From Flavobacterium sp. (GTDB lineage Bacteria > Bacteroidota > Bacteroidia > Flavobacteriales > Flavobacteriaceae), in contig NZ_JASLCE010000040.1 in assembly GCF_030146175.1 (NCBI RefSeq), positions 1-64,000 of the forward strand: a stretch of 64,000 nucleotides of DNA. The letters are read 5' to 3'. How positions within the stretch are numbered: position 1 is the first letter of the stretch; each line of letters starts with the position of its first letter. Below the pieces are notes generated by a model. It was not told the origin of the DNA, made no database searches, and worked only from the letters and a program-made list of their open reading frames with translations. Positions 9,990-18,048 of the stretch are shown here, piece by piece. The position numbers and the translations under genes are program-made.

Positions 9990-10049
9990 GCGAAATGTTG
10001 GATTATGATGGTTGACGGATGAAAGAATTGCAAAAGTAGGGAAAGGCTA

Positions 10050-10083
10050 AAAAAGCAAAACTCCGGTAATCAGCCGGAGTTTC
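10050..10083 (-). terminator. Intrinsic terminator of the primary sigma factor gene
   Basis: A 9-bp stem (AAACTCCGG with CCGGAGTTT) and a 7-base loop, followed on the minus strand by a TTTT-GC-TTTTTT tract, lies about 110 bases after the sigma factor stop codon. Confidence 0.75.
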
Positions 10084-10195
10084 AATCATCAATCAAAAAA
10101 CGAACAGTTATTGAAACTGTTGTTGCGTTTAATATTTTTAGTACGAATGTTCAATTTTATAAAGATATAATAAACATTCTATTTTTTCCTAATTT

Positions 10196-11059
10196 TTATC
10201 CTAAATATGTTTTTAGGATTTTACTTCTGGACGTATGTTTTAATCGACGGATTGCTTTTTCTTTGATCTGACGCACACGTTCCCGTGTCAGGTCAAAAGT
10301 CTCTCCGATTTCTTCCAGTGTCATCGGATGTTGATCACCTAATCCGAAATACAGACGAACCACATCGGCTTCACGAGGTGTTAACGTTTCCAACGCTCTT
10401 TCGATTTCCGTACGTAACGATTCGTGAATCAATTCCCGATCCGGGTTTGGTGATTCACCGGAACGCAATACGTCGTAAAGGTTAGAATCTTCTCCTTCCA
10501 CTAACGGAGCATCCATCGACAGGTGACGACCGGAGTTTTTCATACTCTCCTTAACGTCATTAACCGTCATGTCCAGTTCTTTTGCAATTTCCTCTGCAGA
10601 AGGAGCACGTTCGTTAGATTGCTCTAACAAAGCATACATTTTATTGATCTTATTGATCGAACCAATCTTGTTTAAAGGCAACCTTACAATACGGGATTGT
10701 TCCGCTAAAGCTTGTAAGATCGACTGACGAATCCACCAAACGGCATAGGAAATGAATTTGAAACCACGTGTTTCATCAAAACGTTGTGCCGCTTTAATTA
10801 ACCCCAAGTTCCCTTCGTTAATCAAATCGGGTAAAGTCAAACCTTGATTCTGATACTGTTTAGCTACCGAAACCACAAAACGCAAGTTCGCCTTGGTTAG
10901 TTTTTCTAAGGCTCTCTGGTCTCCGGCTTTAATTCTTTGTGCTAATTCTACCTCTTCATCAGCGGTAATCAAGTCAACTTTTCCAATTTCTTGTAGGTAC
11001 TTGTCTAAGGAAGCAGTTTCACGGTTAGTAACCTGCTTGGTAATTTTAAGTTGTCTCAT
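10196..11059 (-). CDS. rpoD: Primary RNA polymerase sigma factor (sigma-70 family, Bacteroidota type)
   Basis: The housekeeping sigma factor, directing core polymerase to most promoters. At 287 aa it lacks region 1.1 and the long non-conserved region of proteobacterial RpoD, as is usual in Bacteroidota. Visible parts: region 1.2 ([21 protein letters not shown]), region 2 including [17 protein letters not shown] and the -10 recognition helix [13 protein letters not shown], region 3, and region 4.2 with the helix-turn-helix [19 protein letters not shown]. This protein is expected to read the TAnnTTTG promoters listed elsewhere. The mRNA has a strong Shine-Dalgarno sequence, unusual for this phylum. 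A terminator follows at 10050-10083. Confidence 0.95.
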   Translation of the reverse strand: MRQLKITKQVTNRETASLDKYLQEIGKVDLITADEEVELAQRIKAGDQRALEKLTKANLRFVVSVAKQYQNQGLTLPDLINEGNLGLIKAAQRFDETRGFKFISYAVWWIRQSILQALAEQSRIVRLPLNKIGSINKINKMYALLEQSNERAPSAEEIAKELDMTVNDVKESMKNSGRHLSMDAPLVEGEDSNLYDVLRSGESPNPDRELIHESLRTEIERALETLTPREADVVRLYFGLGDQHPMTLEEIGETFDLTRERVRQIKEKAIRRLKHTSRSKILKTYLG

Positions 11060-11066
11060 TTAAGAA

Positions 11067-11074
11067 TCTCCTCT
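11067..11074 (-). promoter_or_regulatory. Strong Shine-Dalgarno sequence (AGAGGAGA) before rpoD
   Basis: AGAGGAGA sits 7 bases before the rpoD ATG, near-perfect spacing. Most genes in this window have no such sequence, in line with the known occlusion of the anti-Shine-Dalgarno in Bacteroidota ribosomes, so its presence here may mean special translational control. Confidence 0.65.
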
Positions 11075-11233
11075 TTTTAAGTATTCAGTAATTATACGTA
11101 ATGGGATGTAAAAAAGTTACAAAATTTTTTAATTTTTTTTAAAACAGCGTAAATTCTTTGTAAAGACTTTGTTTTTAAGGGGTTACTTTTTTTGTAATTA
11201 TAAACATTGGTCGCCTTTTCCGAATGGAACACT

Positions 11234-11265
11234 AAAAAAGATCGAAAGGTAGTAGGCTACTTTTC
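11234..11265 (-). terminator. Intrinsic terminator of the helix-turn-helix gene
   Basis: On the minus strand an imperfect 9-bp stem (GAAAAGTAG with CTACCTTTC, one mismatch) with a CCTA loop is followed by GATCTTTTTT, about 20 bases after the stop codon at 11285. Confidence 0.6.
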
Positions 11266-11284
11266 TACATATTGCAATCGGTTT

Positions 11285-12244
11285 TTAATAATCGATGGCA
11301 ACCTCGTTTTTTAAACGATCCATATAAAAGTCAATTTTATGTAAGGATTTATTAAAGAATTGTTTGCGATCTTTTGTGCCGGATACATTTAGCGACTTGG
11401 AATTTTTAATCTGGTTTAAAAAGAACCGTAATGTTCCGGAGCAGGTTTCGGAATCGTCGGTTATAAGATAACCCAACATGGTATATGGAATGAACAACGA
11501 TTGTTTCTTATTGTCCGTTAGTAATACATTGTTATTTAAAATTAATAATTCATTATAATAGATATTGTACAACGGATCGTTCAGGCATTTTTTTTCGGCT
11601 TTGTATATAATGGCTTTTAAATCGTCGTACAAGGCGATCGCATTTTGAAAACTAACGAGTCCGGATTCGAAAAAATATAAGATTTGTTGTAGCGTACTAT
11701 TGATGGTCGTGTCGTTCCAGATTTCATGTACTTCAACGGATTCGTATACTTTTTTCAGCGTTTGCGTATATTCGGACAACTGACCGTCAATTGAAAATTT
11801 CTCGAAGGATTGCTGATTTTTATTTCCGGTTAGAAGATTGATCCAGACATAGAGCTTGAATTTGGATAATAACGTACCATCTGCCGTATAAAAAAGCGGA
11901 ATATCTTTGGCCGAGTAATACATTTTTGTTTCGGAAAGAGACGTAAATAATTGTAACTTCTCGGACGAATGTTTGAAATAAGCAATCATATCTTCGATAG
12001 AATGAATCTCCCTGGTTTTTTCGACGATTACTTTCTGATCACGAAAAAACAGTTTATCCATAGAGATTTTATAATGCCCACAAAGGGTAACGGTTTCTTC
12101 TATGGTAAATTTACTTTTTTGTGAAATCCGCCGATGTGCGGCATCATAGCTAATATTTAAAACGGAGGCGAGCTCGCTAATGAGCGAGGTATGATCCGAT
12201 AGTTGTTTCCGGATCGCTTTTAAAAGGATCTCCTGTTCTTTCAT
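11285..12244 (-). CDS. Helix-turn-helix DNA-binding protein with large C-terminal helical domain
   Basis: A 319-aa probable transcription regulator. Residues about 20-65 form a helix-turn-helix (ISELASVLNISYDAAHRRIS, then FTIEETVTLCGHYKISMDKLF), of the kind found in a group of Bacteroidota regulators with a BetR-like head. The remaining 250 residues are helical, with no enzyme motif I recognise, and may sense a signal or dimerise. It is transcribed divergently from the VNGL-repeat gene at 12348 across a 103-base gap holding promoters in both directions, so that gene is a plausible target. That link is inference from position only. Confidence 0.7.
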   Translation of the reverse strand: MKEQEILLKAIRKQLSDHTSLISELASVLNISYDAAHRRISQKSKFTIEETVTLCGHYKISMDKLFFRDQKVIVEKTREIHSIEDMIAYFKHSSEKLQLFTSLSETKMYYSAKDIPLFYTADGTLLSKFKLYVWINLLTGNKNQQSFEKFSIDGQLSEYTQTLKKVYESVEVHEIWNDTTINSTLQQILYFFESGLVSFQNAIALYDDLKAIIYKAEKKCLNDPLYNIYYNELLILNNNVLLTDNKKQSLFIPYTMLGYLITDDSETCSGTLRFFLNQIKNSKSLNVSGTKDRKQFFNKSLHKIDFYMDRLKNEVAIDY

Positions 12245-12259
12245 AATTTGCGATAATCA

Positions 12260-12267
12260 CAAATTTA
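12260..12267 (-). promoter_or_regulatory. Candidate -7 element (TAAATTTG) for the helix-turn-helix gene
   Basis: TAAATTTG on the minus strand matches TAnnTTTG and lies 15 bases before the ATG at 12244. No clear -33 TTG. Confidence 0.4.
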
Positions 12268-12314
12268 AAAATTTTAAATAACATTAAGTACAGTTTTACA
12301 TGTGAAAATTGCAA

Positions 12315-12322
12315 TAGGTTTG
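12315..12322 (+). promoter_or_regulatory. Candidate -7 element (TAGGTTTG) for the VNGL-repeat gene
   Basis: A full match to TAnnTTTG, 25 bases before the ATG at 12348. The -33 region reads TTT rather than TTG. Confidence 0.45.
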
Positions 12323-12347
12323 ACTGTCAATTTTAAACGCTAAAATT

Positions 12348-13109
12348 ATGAAACTACAATTCGTCGCTTTTTTTATCCTGTTGTTTTCAAACACGATTTT
12401 GGCACAGGATACAATAACGGTTACTACCGACAATCGACCGGAAGCATTGGCTAGAGAACAAACCGAAAATAAAAGTCCGCGCGACAGTGTTCGCATATTT
12501 AGTATTTCTCCGATTCATAGTCGTGTTAAAAAAGTAAACGGACTGACGTTAGGAGCTGGGCATTTCGAAAACACTAGGATCAAACTTCAGGAAGTAAACG
12601 GTTTGAACATCGAAGCCAGCCCTATTGCTCTTGCGCTAATTACATTTGGCCTTGGGATTACTATTGAAGGTTTTTTTGTAGCAGTAAGAAAGGATCCTTT
12701 TGAGAGTTATTCTTTAACCAGAACTTTTTTAAAACAGGATGGTGATAGACTAAGCACCCGGATTAATGGATTAAATATAAGTTCGGGTGGATTCCTGCAG
12801 GGAGGAGCGCAGGTTAATGGTTTAAATATTTGTGTGGTTTCGGTAATGAATAAAATGAATGGTGTTTCGGTTACCGGAGCGATTTTGAGTGCCGGTAAGA
12901 TGAATGGAATTTCTGTTTGCGGGATTGCAAACATAGCCGAAACCGGAAATGGTTTGCAACTGGCTATTTCGAATGTAGCAAAGGATTATCGCGGATTGCA
13001 AATCGGTTTGTTTAACAATGCCAAAAACCTGAGAGGCGTTCAATTTGGATTATGGAATACCAATGGGAAAAGAAGGCTTCCTTTTGTAAACTGGCAATTT
13101 AAAAGTTAG
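12348..13109 (+). CDS. Exported VNGL-repeat protein (LA_2272-type surface repeat)
   Basis: A 253-aa protein with a Sec signal peptide (residues 1-19, ending in ILAQ). After a polar linker come about nine degenerate repeats with the core [VIM]NG[LVI]: VNGLTLGA, VNGLNIEA, INGLNISS, VNGLNICV, MNGVSVTG, MNGISVCG, GNGLQLAI, YRGLQIGL and LRGVQFGL. The roughly 20-residue spacing suggests a beta-solenoid. The pattern resembles the LA_2272 surface-repeat family, whose function is unknown. It is followed after 3 bases by a CDP-alcohol phosphatidyltransferase gene, so the two are probably cotranscribed, and it is divergent from a DNA-binding regulator. Confidence 0.72.
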   Translation: MKLQFVAFFILLFSNTILAQDTITVTTDNRPEALAREQTENKSPRDSVRIFSISPIHSRVKKVNGLTLGAGHFENTRIKLQEVNGLNIEASPIALALITFGLGITIEGFFVAVRKDPFESYSLTRTFLKQDGDRLSTRINGLNISSGGFLQGGAQVNGLNICVVSVMNKMNGVSVTGAILSAGKMNGISVCGIANIAETGNGLQLAISNVAKDYRGLQIGLFNNAKNLRGVQFGLWNTNGKRRLPFVNWQFKS

Positions 13110-13112
13110 ACG

Positions 13113-13724
13113 ATGAAAAAGATTCCTATTATACTGATCGTATTCCGGCTCCTTTTGGGACCTGTTATGATTGCGCTGACCTATCGTTTTGGAGCAGCCA
13201 TACGTTTTGAACTGGTTTTTTTGATGGTTTTAGGTTTGTTATCGGATATTTTCGACGGAATCGTAGCCCGTAAAACGGGTGTGTCGTCAGCGGAATTACG
13301 GCGAATGGATAGTCAGACGGATTTGGTTTTCTGGTTGTGTGTGGGATGGTGTTCGTGGTTGTTACATCCGGAAATTATTCTGGAATATAAAATACCGATA
13401 GCCATTGTGTTTGTTATGGAAGCGATGACCTACGTGATTAGCTTTGCAAAGTTTGGAAAAGAAACGTGTACCCATGCTTTTTTGTCGAAATTATGGGGAT
13501 TGACACTACTCACGGTTTTTGTTTCGATTATTGGTTTTAGTTATGGCGGATGGGCGATGAAAACAGCGGTGTTTTTTGGATTGGTATCGCATATCGATGT
13601 TTTTCTGATCATTCTGTTGTTGCCCAAATGGACGTATGATGTTCCCAGTTTTTATCATGCGTACTTAATCCGCAAAGGAATAGCTTTTAAAAAGAATGCT
13701 CTTTTTCATGAATCGGAAAAATAA
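13113..13724 (+). CDS. CDP-alcohol phosphatidyltransferase family membrane protein
   Basis: An integral membrane enzyme of the family that moves a phosphoalcohol from CDP-linked donors in phospholipid synthesis. The signature is visible as DIFDGIVAR, eight residues, then LRRMDSQTD: the four metal-binding Asp are all present, but the conserved Gly before the third Asp is Leu. I believe LRR-D variants occur in Bacteroidota homologues. About six membrane segments span 203 aa. The acceptor alcohol is not predictable. It follows the VNGL-repeat gene by 3 bases and ends at a strong terminator. Confidence 0.85.
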   Translation: MKKIPIILIVFRLLLGPVMIALTYRFGAAIRFELVFLMVLGLLSDIFDGIVARKTGVSSAELRRMDSQTDLVFWLCVGWCSWLLHPEIILEYKIPIAIVFVMEAMTYVISFAKFGKETCTHAFLSKLWGLTLLTVFVSIIGFSYGGWAMKTAVFFGLVSHIDVFLIILLLPKWTYDVPSFYHAYLIRKGIAFKKNALFHESEK

Positions 13725-13760
13725 AAAAGGCTGGTACAAATGCAATACTAGCCTTTTAAT
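13723..13760. terminator. Bidirectional intrinsic terminator
   Basis: A stem AAAAGGCT with AGCCTTTT, extended by an imperfect pair, around a 16-base loop lies between convergent genes and overlaps the stop codon of the phosphatidyltransferase gene. Confidence 0.7.
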
Positions 13761-13777
13761 AAAATGGTACACTATTC

Positions 13778-14971
13778 CTATTCTACCCAGAAAGGAGGCA
13801 TTATATTAGAGGAAAAAGAGGTGCAATCGCCACATGCTGCGGGCGTTAAAGTATAAGAGATTGGCGCATTTTGAAAATCATAAATAGTCATAAGGTTATT
13901 CGCCAGAAAGGCATTTACAGCAGGAGCAGAACATAAAGCACCTCCATAACAATATAAAAATTCTGTGAGATAACAATCTACTTTATAAGGTGGTAATTCC
14001 TCGCCCGGAAATAGATCGGCATAGTTAAAATAAATTCGCTTGGATGAAACGGTCGAAACGTCGAAGAAACCAATGACTTTTTCATTTGGATTATTTGCCG
14101 ATTTAATATTTCCGCGAAGGTATCCGGGTTGATTCGGTGAAAAGATAGTTCCGCCATCGGATATTTTTTTTAAGTTTTTGTAATAATTGTACGCATGTAG
14201 GTTTTGTACATATTGCCGTACCAGAATCGTATAGCGGTGACTCATAATATAATTCTGGTTACTGATAAAACGCACCGGGAAATCGACACTGTTTTCTATA
14301 GTTTTGCCTTTGTCAAACAATAAGATTTCGGTTGATTTATCGGTACTGTAACAAATTCGGGCTTCTTCCGTACGCGGAACCATCGTAATCGCAAGTTCAT
14401 ACAGACTTGGACCGTGAACAAAGGCTTTAACAGTTATCCATCTTGGTGCGATAACTTTATAACTCTCTTCATATTCATAACGGTAAAATTGCGACGCGTT
14501 ATTCGGATCAGGACTTTTCGCCCGAATTTCCACACCTCTTATATTGTCGATGGTTGTTACATTGGCGGTTACGTCTTCTAACGGATTGTCTGGTGGTAAA
14601 ATTTCTTTAGAGGAAACATATTTTTTACCATCGCCGGTAATCACTGTCAGGTGATACTGTTTTCCCGGAACGGCCTGAAATGCATTCACCGACGTATAGG
14701 TACGGTTATTTTCCACAAAAGGATATTCATTTCCATCACTGTCGGTTACCGTCACATCGGCATTTTCTTCAAATACCGGTCCGAAATCTTCAAAGCGATA
14801 GGTTCGGAACACTTTTACAGTTTGTTTTTCAAGAATATTGGTGATGGTGGCTTCAATAACTACGGCATCTTCGAAAGTGTCTGTTTGCATCTTATACGGA
14901 TCGGTACAGTTGGTCAGACCTAAACCGATCAGAAGCAGGAATACGAGTTGGAGTACAAATTTTTTTTTCAT
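13778..14971 (-). CDS. DUF4249 lipoprotein, copy A
   Basis: A 397-aa exported lipoprotein: signal peptide followed by the lipobox GLTNC with Cys22. The body matches the DUF4249 family, beta-rich outer-membrane-associated proteins that occur with TonB-dependent receptors in Bacteroidota and are thought to be partners in uptake. It is closely similar along its whole length to copy B at 16837-18033 (for example TDPYKM, EATITNIL, TYRFEDFGP, RFISNQNYIMSHRY and the C-terminal TLTPA.CGDCT.FSSN), so this is a recent tandem duplication. The least similar part is a Cys-containing loop near the C-terminus. A hairpin at 15069-15095 separates it from the operon upstream, so it may have its own promoter. 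Confidence 0.85.
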   Translation of the reverse strand: MKKKFVLQLVFLLLIGLGLTNCTDPYKMQTDTFEDAVVIEATITNILEKQTVKVFRTYRFEDFGPVFEENADVTVTDSDGNEYPFVENNRTYTSVNAFQAVPGKQYHLTVITGDGKKYVSSKEILPPDNPLEDVTANVTTIDNIRGVEIRAKSPDPNNASQFYRYEYEESYKVIAPRWITVKAFVHGPSLYELAITMVPRTEEARICYSTDKSTEILLFDKGKTIENSVDFPVRFISNQNYIMSHRYTILVRQYVQNLHAYNYYKNLKKISDGGTIFSPNQPGYLRGNIKSANNPNEKVIGFFDVSTVSSKRIYFNYADLFPGEELPPYKVDCYLTEFLYCYGGALCSAPAVNAFLANNLMTIYDFQNAPISYTLTPAACGDCTSFSSNIMPPFWVE

Positions 14972-15068
14972 AACGTATAGGTGTCATTAAAGGGTGAAAT
15001 ATAGGGAATAGAGGAGCCCTGACATTCCGAAAATGGAATATCAATTCTTGATTTACGCTATAGATAAA

Positions 15069-15095
15069 GTAAGCCGGATTATAGAGCCGGCTTAC
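15069..15095 (-). terminator. Hairpin after the receptor operon, probable terminator
   Basis: A perfect 9-bp stem (GTAAGCCGG with CCGGCTTAC) and 9-base loop lies 27 bases after the stop codon at 15122. The following minus-strand tract (TTTATCTATAG) is only moderately T-rich, so termination may be partial. Confidence 0.55.
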
Positions 15096-15121
15096 CTGTA
15101 AAATTAAAATTGTATGAGAGA

Positions 15122-16840
15122 TTATGGTATTTCGATATAATCTTTGGTATAAACCGGTTCTCCTTTTTCGGTAAAACCTTCCAGAATAATTTCAAAAACA
15201 CCTTTGATATCAGAACTGAAAAAAGAAATAGTCATTGGTTCCTGACCAACGTTCAGATTCGGGAACCAGGCCAATTGGTAGCGGTAATCCGGGATTCGCT
15301 CCAGATTGTGTGTTCCGTCGTATTTCGGACTGTAATAGGTTTTCTTTTTCTGCGGTCTGTTGATTTCTGTTTTTTTAATAAAATCACCCGAAGCTTTTGT
15401 CTGATAGTCGAAATTTTTAGTAATGATATTTACAATACCACTATACATAATTGGCCCATAGATGTACGCCTTATTGACGATGGATATTTTATGAATATTA
15501 TTGGTGTTGTACTGAAATAATTCATCACTATTCTGAATCAACAATCCATCAACCAGAATCAAAGGATTATCAATAGAACCATCGTTAGTAGCGGTATTTC
15601 GTAGGTGTAGGGAATACTTACCGCTATTTTCGCGGAAGAACAGTTCCGGTACTACTTCGGTTACCGTTTCTTTAAAAGAAGAAAAACGGGTGTAATCGTC
15701 TAGAAAATAATCTTTTTGCAACGGATGATAAAAAGGTTGCGTACGCGGCGCTATTTCGAGACTATCTCTTTTTTTTGAATAATAGGCATTTTCAATCTGA
15801 TTGGCTGTAGAGCGTTCTTCGATAGCGGCTTTATAGGCTGGGTTCAGCGTAAAAGCTTCCGGGAAACGCAACTGCGACAAATCGACATTTTGCATATCGG
15901 TTAATTGAAGTATGTAGTCGTCATGTTCGGAATCGACCACCTGTATAACAGCGTTATTGGTGTTCGGATAACGGTCGAGAGCGAAAAAGAATTTTCCGTC
16001 TTTATCGGTAATGGCCAGCTTCGTTTCAGACGATTTTCCGGGTAGCGATAGTGCAATATTTTTATTATGAACCTCTTGATTGCTTTTTGAAGTGATTTTA
16101 CCGGTAAGCAATTCGCCTCTTAATTCCGGAATATGTAACGTACCGCTGCCAGCCATAGGTATGTTATTCGCATTCGAAATAAAAGATTGCGGTGTTAATA
16201 CGGATGGGTTTGTAAGTGCATCTACTTTTCGAACAGAAAGCGAATAAACACCTTTGCTGCCATTGGCTAGAGGATTAATAGTAAGATTGACCTTTTCGCG
16301 ATTTCCATAGCTTTTTTTATCACTGTTTAGTGCGATAAAATTGCTGGAAACTTTGTCATTGGTGTTTTTAAGTGTCAGACTTTCTTTGGTAATCGGATTT
16401 TTTCCTACCAGGAATGGATTGACAACCACCATATCTTGCTGGAAAAATGCAGCTCCGTTATTGTTAAGCATCCAGTTGGTATAGGCAATAAGCTTATAGT
16501 TTCCTGTTTTTAATGTAGTAGGGATAAAGAAATCGCCTTGCGCTACACCATTGTCCAAATGTATTTTTTGTTTTAAGACACTTTTTTTATCGGCATCGAT
16601 TACTTCGATGTACGCTATTTTACTGATAGTGCTGCTTGTATTATTGCCGGCATTAAGGCAATATAGACTATAATAGCAGGATTCACCTGTTAAAAGCATC
16701 GTTGTATTGGAATGCACATAAATGCGCTCCAAAGCCGCAACCGTGAGGTTACTTTTTTTAGAACTGCCTTGTGCGATACTGTTATGACTAAAGAAGCAGC
16801 TTGCTCCTATTAAAATCAGAGGTAAAATATTTTTTCTCAT
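15122..16840 (-). CDS. Exported MG2/TonB-plug-like protein
   Basis: A 572-aa protein with a signal peptide (ending SIAQ, about residue 24). The N-terminal part (YVHSNTTMLLTGESCYYSLYCLNA) resembles the macroglobulin-like MG2 domains in a family of large Bacteroidota proteins; a carboxypeptidase-regulatory-like segment (LTGKITSKSNQEVHNKNIAL) follows; near residues 440-490 there is a plug-like section (NPLILVDGLLI...IHKISIVNKAYIYGPIMYSGIVNIIT), as in the ends of TonB-receptor plugs. The start overlaps the stop of DUF4249 copy B by 4 bases (ATGA), implying translational coupling. It is a shorter relative of the 796-aa protein at 34074-36464. Function unknown; it may be an accessory of the neighbouring receptor. 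Confidence 0.65.
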   Translation of the reverse strand: MRKNILPLILIGASCFFSHNSIAQGSSKKSNLTVAALERIYVHSNTTMLLTGESCYYSLYCLNAGNNTSSTISKIAYIEVIDADKKSVLKQKIHLDNGVAQGDFFIPTTLKTGNYKLIAYTNWMLNNNGAAFFQQDMVVVNPFLVGKNPITKESLTLKNTNDKVSSNFIALNSDKKSYGNREKVNLTINPLANGSKGVYSLSVRKVDALTNPSVLTPQSFISNANNIPMAGSGTLHIPELRGELLTGKITSKSNQEVHNKNIALSLPGKSSETKLAITDKDGKFFFALDRYPNTNNAVIQVVDSEHDDYILQLTDMQNVDLSQLRFPEAFTLNPAYKAAIEERSTANQIENAYYSKKRDSLEIAPRTQPFYHPLQKDYFLDDYTRFSSFKETVTEVVPELFFRENSGKYSLHLRNTATNDGSIDNPLILVDGLLIQNSDELFQYNTNNIHKISIVNKAYIYGPIMYSGIVNIITKNFDYQTKASGDFIKKTEINRPQKKKTYYSPKYDGTHNLERIPDYRYQLAWFPNLNVGQEPMTISFFSSDIKGVFEIILEGFTEKGEPVYTKDYIEIP

Positions 16841-18033
16841 TCCCAGAATGAAGGTATTACGTTAGACGAAAATGTAGTGCAATCACCACATGGTGCTGGT
16901 GTTAGCGTATAGGTAGGGGCATCCTCAAATTTATAGATAACCATCGTATTGTTATTGATATAACCAACTATCGTAGGACCACCACAGAATGGATTCATAG
17001 GCGAAAAACAATACTCCAATACCCGTTCGGTACAGTTTACTTTATAAGGAGGTAACGGTTTACCTGGAAACAGATCGGCATAATTAAAGAAAATTCGTTT
17101 GGATGAAACCGGTGAAACATCAAAGAACCCGATTACTTTTTCATTGGAATTGTTTACCGATTTTATATTTCCGATAAGGAAACCCGGTTGATTAGGAGAC
17201 AGTATATTCCCTCCGGAACCCGCTAGTTTTTTTAAGGCTTTGTAATAATTATAGGCATGTGCGTTTTGTACATATTGACGTACCAGAATGCTATAGCGAT
17301 GACTCATGATATAATTCTGGTTACTGATAAAACGTACCGGGAAATCGACACGGTCTTCTGCGGTTTCGTTAGTGTTTAGCTGTAAAATCTCCAACGATTT
17401 ATCTGTGCTGTAACAGGTTCTGGCTTCTTCCGTACGCGGTAACATAGTTAATATGGGCTGATTTGGATTTGGCCCGGAAAAGAAAGCTTTTGCGGTAATC
17501 CATTTCGGAGCTACAATTTTATAGGTTTCTTCATATTCGAAACGATAATATTGAGAACTACCGCTAGGATTGTAGCTTTTTGCCCGAATTTCAACACCGG
17601 TAACGTTATCGATGGTTGCTACGTTGGCAGTTACCTCTTCTAATGGACTGTCTGTTGGTAGAATCTCCTTGGTTGACGTGTATTTTTTACCATCGCTTGT
17701 GATTACCGTTAGTTGGTATTGCTTACCCGGTACGGCCTGAAATTCATTAACCGATGTATACACGTTATTGCTTTGCACAAAGGGATATTCAACGCCATCA
17801 CTGTCAGTTACAAAAACATTGGCATTTTCTTCAAAAGTAGGGCCGAAATCTTCAAAACGGTAGGTTCTGGAAACTTTTATGGTTTGTTTTTGAAGGATGT
17901 TTGTAATAGTTGCTTCCACGACTAAGGCATCTTCAAAGGTATTGGTTTCCATTTTATACGGATCGGTACAGTTGGTCAAACCGATACAGATAAGAAATAG
18001 CAATGTTAGTCTGGTTAAAAATATTTTTTTCAT
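16837..18033 (-). CDS. DUF4249 lipoprotein, copy B
   Basis: A 398-aa lipoprotein with signal peptide and lipobox GLTNC (Cys22). It is the paralogue of copy A at 13778-14971 and lies directly after the TonB-dependent receptor gene (15-base gap), the usual genetic position for this family. It is therefore probably the original partner, and copy A the duplicate. The sequence just before both start codons is also shared (ACGTT-ATG), which marks one edge of the duplicated unit. Its stop overlaps the start of the MG2/plug-like gene. Probable role: outer-membrane accessory for the receptor; ligand unknown. Confidence 0.87.
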   Translation of the reverse strand: MKKIFLTRLTLLFLICIGLTNCTDPYKMETNTFEDALVVEATITNILQKQTIKVSRTYRFEDFGPTFEENANVFVTDSDGVEYPFVQSNNVYTSVNEFQAVPGKQYQLTVITSDGKKYTSTKEILPTDSPLEEVTANVATIDNVTGVEIRAKSYNPSGSSQYYRFEYEETYKIVAPKWITAKAFFSGPNPNQPILTMLPRTEEARTCYSTDKSLEILQLNTNETAEDRVDFPVRFISNQNYIMSHRYSILVRQYVQNAHAYNYYKALKKLAGSGGNILSPNQPGFLIGNIKSVNNSNEKVIGFFDVSPVSSKRIFFNYADLFPGKPLPPYKVNCTERVLEYCFSPMNPFCGGPTIVGYINNNTMVIYKFEDAPTYTLTPAPCGDCTTFSSNVIPSFWE

Positions 18034-18048
18034 AACGTATTCGTCTCG

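Noticed and set aside
9965-10033. N-terminal extension of ribulose-phosphate epimerase to an ATG at 10033
   Set aside because: The extension has no family similarity and contains the probable promoter.
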